Origin: Duganella levis
GTDB taxonomy: Bacteria > Pseudomonadota > Gammaproteobacteria > Burkholderiales > Burkholderiaceae_D
NCBI RefSeq assembly: GCF_009857605.1
Contig: NZ_WWCT01000004.1
Coordinates: 124,001 to 188,000, forward strand
DNA: 64,000 bases
Direction: 5' to 3'
Position numbers and translations under genes: made by a program. Of the stretch, positions 25,363-31,998 are shown piece by piece. Every line of letters starts with the position of its first letter. Positions within the stretch are counted from its first letter, which is position 1. The notes beneath the pieces were generated by a model. The model was not told the origin of the DNA and did not search any database. It was given only the letters and a program-made list of their open reading frames with translations.

Positions 25363-25785
25363 ATGCAAGGCATGAAACGCAAAGTCGTCTACGCATCCCT
25401 GTTTGAACTGATCGCCATCGGCCTGACCAGCAGCCTGATGATGTTCGGCGCCGGACACGACGCCAGCCATGCCGGCGTGGCGGCGGTGGCGTCGTCGAGC
25501 GTCGCCTTCGTCTGGAACTTCGTGTTCAACTCGGCGTTTGAAGCGTGGGAAACGCGCCAGGTCACGCGCGGCCGCGACTGGAAGCGCCGCGTCGCCCACG
25601 CGATCGGCTTCGAGGGCGGACTGGTGGTGATGCTGGTGCCGCTGTTCGCCTGGTGGCTGCGCATCTCGCTGTGGGACGCGCTGGTGCTGGATATCGGCCT
25701 GCTGTTGTTCTTTATGGTGTATACGTATATCTTCAGCCTGACGTTCGACCGCATTTTCGGCCTGCCCGCATCGGCGCAAGGCTAA
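25363..25785 (+). CDS. PACE family multidrug efflux transporter (AceI-like)
   Basis: A 140-residue inner-membrane protein with four hydrophobic segments in two tandem BTP-type halves. The alignment with AceI is easy by eye: Glu15 in VVYASLFELIAIG falls exactly at the essential Glu15 of AceI, WNFVFNSAFEAWE matches the conserved WNxxFNxxFE, and HAIGFEGGL and LDIGLLLFF in the second half are nearly identical. AceI-type PACE proteins export chlorhexidine, acriflavine or short-chain diamines by proton antiport. Regulated most probably by the divergent LysR gene. An M20 peptidase gene follows by 22 bases and could be cotranscribed. Confidence 0.9.
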   Translation: MQGMKRKVVYASLFELIAIGLTSSLMMFGAGHDASHAGVAAVASSSVAFVWNFVFNSAFEAWETRQVTRGRDWKRRVAHAIGFEGGLVVMLVPLFAWWLRISLWDALVLDIGLLLFFMVYTYIFSLTFDRIFGLPASAQG

Positions 25786-25807
25786 GCCACCACCCATTGG
25801 AGATCCT

Positions 25808-27106
25808 ATGAAGTTGCATCCGCTTGCTGTCGCAGTCCTGGCCCTGACCTTCAGCGCGGCGCATGCCGATGCACTCTCCCCCACCGAGCAGAAAATTGTT
25901 GCCGAAGTAAAGGCGCATGCGCCGCAGGGACTGGAGCTGCTGGAACGCTCGGTCAACATCAACAGCGGCACCATGAACCACGACGGCGTGCGCGCGGTCG
26001 GCAAGCTGTTTGGCGAACAATTCGCGCAACTGGGCTTTGCCACACGCTGGTCCGACATGCCGACGGCGATGCAGCGCGCCGGCCACCTGATCGCCACGCG
26101 CGAAGGCAAGCAAGGCAAGCGCCTGCTGCTGATCGGCCATCTGGACACGGTGTTTGAAAAGGACAGCGCGGTGCAGCTGTGGCAGCGCAACGGCGACCGC
26201 GTGCGCGGCCAGGGCGTCAATGACATGAAAGGCGGCGACGTCATCATCGTCGAAGCGCTGCGCGCCTTGCAGCGCGTGGGGGCGCTGGACAACACCAGCA
26301 TCACCATCGTCTTCAGCGGCGACGAAGAAAATGCCGGCGAGCCGATTGCCATCTCGCGCGCCGACATGGTCAACGCCGCCAAGCGCAGCGACATCGCGCT
26401 GGCCTTCGAAGCCACGGTGCGCGACAAGAGCGGCCGCGATACCGGCACCGTCGGCCGCCGCTCGTCGTCGTCGTGGGAATTGAAAGTCAGCGGTAAGCAG
26501 GGCCACTCCAGCGGCATCTTCAGCGAGAGCGCCGGCTATGGCGCCATCTACGAAGCGGCGCGCATCCTCGACGGTTTCCGCCAGCAGGTGATCGAGCCCG
26601 ACCTGACCTTCAGCCCCGGCCTGATCGTCGGCGGCACCGACGCCACCACCAACCCGGCCGGCACCACCGGACAGGCGGCCGGCAAGAGCAACGTCATCGC
26701 GCGCAGCGCCACCGTGGAAGGCGACCTGCGCTACCTGACCTACGAACAGCGCGACCGCGCGCACGCCACAATGAAGGCCATCGTCGCCCAGAACCTGCCG
26801 GGCACCAGCGCCAGCATCAGCTTCCACGATGCGTATCCGCCGATGTCGCCGACCGCCGGCAACCTGGCGGTGCTGAAGGTCTACTCGCAGGCCAGCCAGG
26901 ACGCCGGCCTGGGCGAAATCCCCGCCCTGCCGCCAGGCCAGCGCGGCGCCGGCGACATCCAGTTCGTCGCCCCGCTGCTCGATTCGCTGGATGGCCTGGG
27001 CGCCACCGGCAACGGCGCCCACTCGCCCGACGAAGACCTGGAAATCGCCTCCATCGAACGCGCCACCATCCGCACCGCCATCCTGCTGTATCGTCTGACG
27101 CGTTGA
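25808..27106 (+). CDS. M20 family glutamate-carboxypeptidase-like exopeptidase
   Basis: A 432-residue secreted zinc peptidase. The signal peptide ends TFSAAHA-DA (about residue 19). Metal and catalytic sites of M20/M28-type carboxypeptidases are in order: LIGHLDTVFEKDS (His and catalytic Asp), GQGVNDMKGG (bridging Asp), FSGDEENAGEP (general-base Glu and ligand Glu), and GAHSPDE near the C-terminus (last His ligand). The central dimerisation domain (about residues 215-330) is present. It resembles carboxypeptidase G2, which cuts C-terminal glutamate from folates and peptides. It lies 22 bases after the PACE gene, perhaps by chance. Confidence 0.86.
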   Translation: MKLHPLAVAVLALTFSAAHADALSPTEQKIVAEVKAHAPQGLELLERSVNINSGTMNHDGVRAVGKLFGEQFAQLGFATRWSDMPTAMQRAGHLIATREGKQGKRLLLIGHLDTVFEKDSAVQLWQRNGDRVRGQGVNDMKGGDVIIVEALRALQRVGALDNTSITIVFSGDEENAGEPIAISRADMVNAAKRSDIALAFEATVRDKSGRDTGTVGRRSSSSWELKVSGKQGHSSGIFSESAGYGAIYEAARILDGFRQQVIEPDLTFSPGLIVGGTDATTNPAGTTGQAAGKSNVIARSATVEGDLRYLTYEQRDRAHATMKAIVAQNLPGTSASISFHDAYPPMSPTAGNLAVLKVYSQASQDAGLGEIPALPPGQRGAGDIQFVAPLLDSLDGLGATGNGAHSPDEDLEIASIERATIRTAILLYRLTR

Positions 27107-27152
27107 GCCGGGGATAGATCAAACTCTGCTGAAATACTGGGTGCTACCATGG

Positions 27153-27165
27153 CTGAATCATTCAG
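27153..27165. promoter_or_regulatory. Palindrome overlapping the vapB ribosome site
   Basis: CTGAAT-C-ATTCAG is a perfect 6-1-6 palindrome whose right end runs into the AGGAG ribosome site of the antitoxin gene (27164-27168). Toxin-antitoxin pairs normally repress their own promoter, and the position suits such an operator. Confidence 0.5.
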
Positions 27166-27174
27166 GAGACAGCC

Positions 27175-27405
27175 ATGGAAACCACAACGACAGTCAATGC
27201 TGATGGGACCGTCACGATTCCAGCAGAAATAAGAAAACGCTACGGCATCAAGCCCGGCGCCGAGGTTTGCTGCGTGATGAATGGCTACCAGCTTGAGATG
27301 CGCATCGTAGGTACCCAACTTCCCGAATCCAACACCAAGCCGGTCAGCGGTTTCGGCATGATCAAAAGTGATGTGCCTTCCGTCGCCCCTCACGTCGGAC
27401 TCTGA
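27175..27405 (+). CDS. AbrB/MazE-type antitoxin (VapB-like)
   Basis: A 76-residue protein. Residues 1-45 are a swapped-hairpin AbrB domain (TTVNADGTVTIPAEIRKRYGIKPGAEV), which binds DNA as a dimer. The C-terminal tail would mask the toxin. AGGAGA lies 6-11 bases before ATG 27175. The PIN gene follows 12 bases later in the usual antitoxin-first order. The partner toxin appears to be internally deleted, so the antitoxin may now act only as a regulator. Confidence 0.8.
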   Translation: METTTTVNADGTVTIPAEIRKRYGIKPGAEVCCVMNGYQLEMRIVGTQLPESNTKPVSGFGMIKSDVPSVAPHVGL

Positions 27406-27417
27406 TGGTGGTGAACC

Positions 27418-27705
27418 ATGATTGGTCTCGACACCAACGTGCTGGCACGCTACTACATCGATGATCACACCGATGCAGAAGCAAAACTGCAGCGTCCATT
27501 AGCACAACGCCTGATCGATTCCGGCCGACCGCTAGCTGTCTGCAAGACGGTCATCCTCGAACTAGAGTGGCTGATGCGAAATATCTACCACCTGGAGCGC
27601 GCAGCGATTCTCGCCACGTTGCATCACATGGTGATCGATGACCGCAAATTCGCTCGCCGCGCGGCGGCCGTGGGCTTACAGCCTCCAGTCACGGTGCTGC
27701 GTTGA
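27418..27705 (+). CDS. VapC-like PIN toxin remnant with internal deletion
   Basis: A 95-residue PIN-domain protein, against about 130-140 for full VapC. The N-terminal half is normal: MIGLDTNVLARYYIDD with the first catalytic Asp, and TVILELEWLMR with the Glu. After ATLHHM the sequence jumps to VIDDRKFARRAAAVGLQPPVTVL, which is the extreme C-terminus of this VapC subfamily. About 40-45 residues are missing, including the segment around the usual ADFADALH with the third and fourth acidic residues. The frame is kept, so a shortened protein can still be made, but RNase activity is unlikely. The deletion is inferred from memory of the family. Confidence 0.75.
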   Translation: MIGLDTNVLARYYIDDHTDAEAKLQRPLAQRLIDSGRPLAVCKTVILELEWLMRNIYHLERAAILATLHHMVIDDRKFARRAAAVGLQPPVTVLR

Positions 27706-27721
27706 ATGAGTTGTCATCGTT

Positions 27722-28048
27722 TTAATCCGCGACGGCGTCGATGGCGCGGCGCGACCAATGCAGAAGTTGTTCGGGATCGTCGAGCAGGAATTCCGGGGCG
27801 GTGTAGAACTTGCGGACGGTGACTTCGCCCTTTTTGGTGTTGTACTTGAAGGGCTGCGCGCCTTCTGCTTCAAAGTCGGGGCGGGTCGTATCGCCCACGC
27901 GCAGGTACAGCGTGCTGCCGATGACCCAGGCGAATTGCCGGCCGTGATATTTGATCGCGCGGCCGCCGAAAAACGGGCCGGTGGTCAGCGCGCCCAATGG
28001 CGCCAGCAGTTCTTCGATGTAGCGGACAAATTCAACATTCGCAGCCAT
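27722..28048 (-). CDS. TfoX N-terminal-domain protein
   Basis: A 108-residue protein covering just the TfoX/Sxy N-terminal domain: EFVRYIEELLAPLGALTTGPFFGGRAIKYHGRQFAWVIGSTLYLRV, then FKYNTKKGEVTVRKFYTAPEFLLDD. Full TfoX/Sxy regulates competence with CRP, but these single-domain forms are of unproven role. It is followed on the same strand by a small membrane protein in the reverse order (18-base gap with the latter upstream), so the two may be cotranscribed. Confidence 0.83.
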   Translation of the reverse strand: MAANVEFVRYIEELLAPLGALTTGPFFGGRAIKYHGRQFAWVIGSTLYLRVGDTTRPDFEAEGAQPFKYNTKKGEVTVRKFYTAPEFLLDDPEQLLHWSRRAIDAVAD

Positions 28049-28066
28049 GCGCGTCTCCGATAGAAA

Positions 28067-28450
28067 TTAGTGCATCATCGCCGAATGCATCACCGCCCAC
28101 ACCATCACCAGCGGCACCAGCAGGCCGTAGGCGATCAGCGACAGCATGGCGGCGCCTTTGCTGCCTACCGGCTTGCCGTCCAGCGTGCGGGCGCGCGCAG
28201 CCAGATACCAGGCGCCGATGCCTACCTGGATCACCACACTGGCAGCCACCGCCACCACGTCAGGAATGACATCGCCGGACAAACGGTTGAACAGCATGCC
28301 GGCGCCCAGCACCAGCAATAAAATCAGACTGAAGATGATGGCGTCGCGCCAGCTCAATCGGGCGCGCTTGTACAGCAAGGCCGCCAGCTTGACGGTACCG
28401 GCGTACAGCGCCACGATCAGCAGCAGGAACAAAAAAGAAAAAGAGCTCAT
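28067..28450 (-). CDS. Small four-helix membrane protein of unknown function
   Basis: A 127-residue integral membrane protein with about four hydrophobic segments: FSFLFLLLIVALYAGTVKLAALLY, AIIFSLILLLVLGAGMLF, VVAVAASVVIQVGIGAWYLA and AAMLSLIAYGLLVPLVMVWAV. A charged loop ARTLDGKPVG sits between helices 3 and 4. GAGG lies 8-11 bases before ATG 28450. No family recognised. It lies downstream of the pyruvate dehydrogenase operon but is separated from it by a strong terminator. Confidence 0.68.
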   Translation of the reverse strand: MSSFSFLFLLLIVALYAGTVKLAALLYKRARLSWRDAIIFSLILLLVLGAGMLFNRLSGDVIPDVVAVAASVVIQVGIGAWYLAARARTLDGKPVGSKGAAMLSLIAYGLLVPLVMVWAVMHSAMMH

Positions 28451-28467
28451 GATCAAACCTCACCAAT

Positions 28468-28493
28468 AAAAAAAACCGGGAGCGTGTCCCGGT
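28468..28493 (-). terminator. Intrinsic terminator of the aceE-aceF-lpdA operon
   Basis: On the minus strand ACCGGGA (28493-28487) pairs with TCCCGGT (28481-28475) across a 5-base loop, and eight Ts follow (28475-28468). It begins about 20 bases after the lpdA stop. Confidence 0.85.
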
Positions 28494-28513
28494 TTTGTGC
28501 TTCAACTACCTGC

Positions 28514-30304
28514 TTAGCGCTTGCGCGGTGGCGGCAGGTCGGTGCAGACGCCTTCGTAGACTTCAGCGGCCATGCCGATCGATTCGCCCAGCGTTGGATG
28601 CGGGTGGATCGTCTTGCCGATGTCGGTGCCGTCGGCGCCCATTTCGATGGCCAGCGCGATTTCGCCGATCATGTCGCCGGCGTGCGTGCCAACCATGGTG
28701 CCGCCGATGATGCGGTGCGTTTCAGCGTCGAACAGCAGCTTGGTGAAGCCCTCTGCGCGACCATTGGCCACGGCGCGGCCGCTCGCTGCCCAAGGGAAGT
28801 GGCCCTTCTCGACCTTGATTCCCTTGGCTTTCGCTTCGTCTTCCGTCACGCCGACCCACGCCACTTCCGGATCGGTGTAGGCCACCGATGGAATCACCTT
28901 CACATCGAAGTGCGACTTCTGGCCCGCTGCAGCTTCCGCCGCCACGTGGCCTTCGTGCACCGCCTTGTGCGCCAGCATCGGCTGGCCCACCAGGTCGCCG
29001 ATGGCGAAGATGTTCGGCACGTTGGTGCGCATCTGGCTGTCGACCGGGATGAAGCCGCGGTCGGTCACCACTACGCCAGCCTTGTCGGCAGAGATCTTCT
29101 TGCCGTTCGGGCTACGGCCAACGGCCACCAGCACCAGGTCGTAGACCTGTGGCGCAGGCGACGGCGCGCCGGCTTCCGCTGCTTCGAACGTGACTTTGAT
29201 CCCTTCCGGCAGCGCTTCAACGCCGACGGTTTTGGTCTTGGTCATGATGTTGTCGAAGCGGGCTTCGTTGTACTTCTGCCAGACCTTGACCGCATCGCGG
29301 TCGGCGCCTTGCATCAAGCCGTCCATCATTTCGACCACGTCGATGCGCGCGCCGAAGGTGGAGTAGACGGTGGCCATTTCCAGGCCGATGATGCCGCCGC
29401 CGATAACCAGCATGCGTTTCGGGATCTGACGCAGTTCCAGCGCGCCGGTCGAGTCGACGATGCGCGGATCTTCCGGCACGAACGGCAGCTTCACTACCGA
29501 CGAACCGGCGGCGATGATGGCCTGCTTGAACTGCACCACTTTCTTGGTGCCGTCGTTGGCGGTGACTTCGATGTGGTTCGCGCTCAGGAACTGGCCGACG
29601 CCGGTGACAACCTGCGTCTTGCGTGCCTTGGCCATGCCGGCCAGGCCGTTGGTCATGTTCTTGATGACGCTTTCCTTGTGCGCGCGCACCTGGTCGATGT
29701 CGATGGTCGGCTTGGCGAAGGTCACGCCGGTCTTGGCCATGTGCGAGGTTTCGTCGATCACGGCGGCCACGTGCAGCAACGCTTTCGATGGGATGCAACC
29801 CACGTTCAGGCACACGCCACCCAGCACGTCGTAACGCTCGACCAGCACGGTGTTCAGGCCCAGGTCCGATGCGCGGAACGCAGCCGAGTAACCGCCAGGG
29901 CCGGAGCCCAGCACCATCATGTCGCAGTCGATGTCGACCTGGCCGGTATAGCTGCTACCGGCTGGCGCGGCGATCGGTGCGGCAGGGGCAGCGGCAGCCG
30001 GTGCCGGCGCAGGTGCGGCGGCGGCAGGCGCCGGGGCAGCAGCGGCCGGCGCAGGAGCGGCAGCACCTTCGCTGGCTTCAACCACCAGCAGCGCCACGCC
30101 TTCCTTAACCTTGTCGCCAACCTTGACGCGCACTTCCTTCACCACGCCGCTGTGCGACGATGGGATTTCCATGCTGGCCTTGTCCGACTCCACGGTAATC
30201 AGCGACTGATCGACCTTGATCGTGTCGCCCACCTTGACCATCACTTCGATTACTTCTACTTCCGCGAAGTCGCCGATATTCGGCACTTTTACTTCTGTGC
30301 TCAT
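28514..30304 (-). CDS. lpdA: Dihydrolipoyl dehydrogenase (E3) with N-terminal lipoyl domain
   Basis: A 596-residue flavoprotein that reoxidises the dihydrolipoyl arms of pyruvate dehydrogenase. Residues 1-80 are a lipoyl domain with the carrier lysine in VESDKASMEIP. An Ala/Pro-rich swinging linker follows (about 85-115). The E3 body has the FAD motif MVLGSGPGGYSAAF, the redox disulphide GGVCLNVGCIPSK, the NAD motif VIGGGIIGLEMA and AHAGDMIGE near the C-terminal interface with HPHPTLGE carrying the active-site His. Of two consecutive ATGs, 30304 has better spacing from AGGAG. It is the third gene of the operon. The fused lipoyl domain is usual for betaproteobacterial PDH E3. Confidence 0.95.
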   Translation of the reverse strand: MSTEVKVPNIGDFAEVEVIEVMVKVGDTIKVDQSLITVESDKASMEIPSSHSGVVKEVRVKVGDKVKEGVALLVVEASEGAAAPAPAAAAPAPAAAAPAPAPAAAAPAAPIAAPAGSSYTGQVDIDCDMMVLGSGPGGYSAAFRASDLGLNTVLVERYDVLGGVCLNVGCIPSKALLHVAAVIDETSHMAKTGVTFAKPTIDIDQVRAHKESVIKNMTNGLAGMAKARKTQVVTGVGQFLSANHIEVTANDGTKKVVQFKQAIIAAGSSVVKLPFVPEDPRIVDSTGALELRQIPKRMLVIGGGIIGLEMATVYSTFGARIDVVEMMDGLMQGADRDAVKVWQKYNEARFDNIMTKTKTVGVEALPEGIKVTFEAAEAGAPSPAPQVYDLVLVAVGRSPNGKKISADKAGVVVTDRGFIPVDSQMRTNVPNIFAIGDLVGQPMLAHKAVHEGHVAAEAAAGQKSHFDVKVIPSVAYTDPEVAWVGVTEDEAKAKGIKVEKGHFPWAASGRAVANGRAEGFTKLLFDAETHRIIGGTMVGTHAGDMIGEIALAIEMGADGTDIGKTIHPHPTLGESIGMAAEVYEGVCTDLPPPRKR

Positions 30305-30313
30305 CATGGCTCC

Positions 30314-31969
30314 TTACAGCAGAATTTTACGCATGTCGCCGAGCACTTCGCTCAGGTACACGGAGAAGCGCGCGCCCATCGCGCCATCGACCACGCGGTG
30401 GTCGTAGGACAGCGAGGTACCCATCAGCAGGCGAGGCTGGAACGCCTTGCCATCCCACACCGGCTTGAGCGACGCCTTGGACAAGCCCAGGATCGCCACT
30501 TCCGGCGCGTTGACGATCGGCGTGAAGTGCGTGCCGCCAATGCCGCCCAGCGACGAGATGGTGAAGGTCGCGCCTTGCATGTCGGCCGGCTTCAGCTTGC
30601 CTTCGCGCGCTTGCAGCGACAGCTCGGTCATCTCTTTGGCGATCTGCGTGACCGATTTCTGGTCGGCGTTTTTGATCACTGGAACCACCAGGCCATTCGG
30701 CGTGTCGGCGGCGAAGCCGATGTTGTAGTACTTCTTCAGAATCAGGTTCTCTCCCTTCGCGTCCAGCGACGAATTGAAGGTCGGGAATTTCTTCAGCGCG
30801 GCGACCGATGCCTTGATCACGAAGGCCAGCATGGTCAGCTTGGTGGCGTCCTTGTTCTTGGCGGTAGCGGCGTTGGATTCAACGCGGAAGGCTTCCAGGT
30901 CGGTGATGTCGGCATCGTCGAATTGCGTGACGTGCGGGATCTGCACCCAGTTGCGGTGCAGGTTAGGACCGGAGATCTTCTTGATGCGCGACAGCGGCAG
31001 CAGTTCGGTTTCGCCGAATTTGCTGAAGTCCAGCGACGGCCATGGCAGCACGCTGAAGTTACCGCCGCCACCGACGGCGCCACCAGCAGCGCCCGAAGGC
31101 GAAGCGACGGTACCGGCGATCACGCCCTTGACGTAGTTCTGCACGTCGATCTGGGTGATGCGGCCTTTAGGACCGGAACCTGGCACTTTGCCCAGGTCCA
31201 CGCCCAGTTCGCGGGCGAACTTGCGGATCGATGGCGATGCGTGCGCCAGTTTGCCGGTGGTGACCGAACCTTGCGACGCGGTCGGCGCGGCAGCGGCGGC
31301 AGCCGGCGCAGGTGCTGGCGACGGCGCGGCGGCAGCGGCGGCAGGCGCCGGAGCAGCAGCGGCCGGTGCAGGCGCTGCGGCGGCTGGGCCACCCACTGCG
31401 TCTACCACGAATACGACCGTGCCCATGGCAACCTTGTCGCCTACCTTGACCTTCACTTCTTTCACCACGCCGGCGTGCGACGATGGGATTTCCATGCTGG
31501 CCTTGTCCGATTCAACGGTCAGCAGCGATTGGTCCACCTTGATGGTGTCGCCAACCTTGACCATGACTTCGATGACTTCCACTTCCTTGAAGTCGCCGAT
31601 GTCCGGTACTTTGACGTCGACCGGGCCGGCCGATGCTGCCGGCGCAGGCGCCGGGGCAGCAGCGGCAGGTGCCGGTGCAGGGGCTGCGGCGGCAGGCGCC
31701 GGAGCGGCGGCTGGTGCGGCGGCAGCAGCGCCGTCACCTTCCAGTACCAGCACCAGCGAACCCATGGCAACCTTCTCGCCAACCTTCACTTTGATCTCTT
31801 TCACCACGCCGGCGGCGGACGAAGGGATCTCCATGCTGGCCTTATCCGATTCAACGGTGATCAGCGACTGATCCACCTTGATGGTGTCGCCAACCTTGAC
31901 CATCACTTCGATGATCTCAACTTCCTTGAAATCGCCGATATCCGGGACTTTAACTTCCACAATGCTCAT
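30314..31969 (-). CDS. aceF: Pyruvate dehydrogenase E2, dihydrolipoyllysine acetyltransferase
   Basis: A 551-residue core subunit that passes acetyl groups to CoA. Two lipoyl domains (about residues 1-78 and 115-195) each carry the lipoylated lysine in ESDKASMEIPSS, separated by Ala/Pro-rich linkers. The peripheral E1/E3-binding domain follows (ASPSIRKFARELGVDLGKVPGSGPKGRI, about 250-285). The catalytic domain ends with LSYDHRVVDGAMGARF, bearing the His and Asp of the acetyltransferase site (DHRxxDG). It lies 29 bases after aceE and 9 bases before lpdA. The three lipoyl coding regions of aceF and lpdA are close to identical in DNA over some 80 bases. Confidence 0.95.
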   Translation of the reverse strand: MSIVEVKVPDIGDFKEVEIIEVMVKVGDTIKVDQSLITVESDKASMEIPSSAAGVVKEIKVKVGEKVAMGSLVLVLEGDGAAAAAPAAAPAPAAAAPAPAPAAAAPAPAPAASAGPVDVKVPDIGDFKEVEVIEVMVKVGDTIKVDQSLLTVESDKASMEIPSSHAGVVKEVKVKVGDKVAMGTVVFVVDAVGGPAAAAPAPAAAAPAPAAAAAAPSPAPAPAAAAAAPTASQGSVTTGKLAHASPSIRKFARELGVDLGKVPGSGPKGRITQIDVQNYVKGVIAGTVASPSGAAGGAVGGGGNFSVLPWPSLDFSKFGETELLPLSRIKKISGPNLHRNWVQIPHVTQFDDADITDLEAFRVESNAATAKNKDATKLTMLAFVIKASVAALKKFPTFNSSLDAKGENLILKKYYNIGFAADTPNGLVVPVIKNADQKSVTQIAKEMTELSLQAREGKLKPADMQGATFTISSLGGIGGTHFTPIVNAPEVAILGLSKASLKPVWDGKAFQPRLLMGTSLSYDHRVVDGAMGARFSVYLSEVLGDMRKILL

Positions 31970-31998
31970 AGCGTTTGCTCCGTATTTTTCTAAGCGGA

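Noticed and set aside
27175-28048. Mobile island carrying the toxin-antitoxin pair
   Set aside because: No transposase, integrase, att repeats or tRNA next to the pair, and neighbouring genes look chromosomal.
28484-31993. Very long open frame on the plus strand opposite aceF and lpdA
   Set aside because: It is the antisense of the GC-rich, Ala/Pro/Val-rich lipoyl and linker coding sequence. Its translation is Arg/His/Gly-rich low-complexity and has no ribosome site, and the minus strand carries unmistakable PDH genes.
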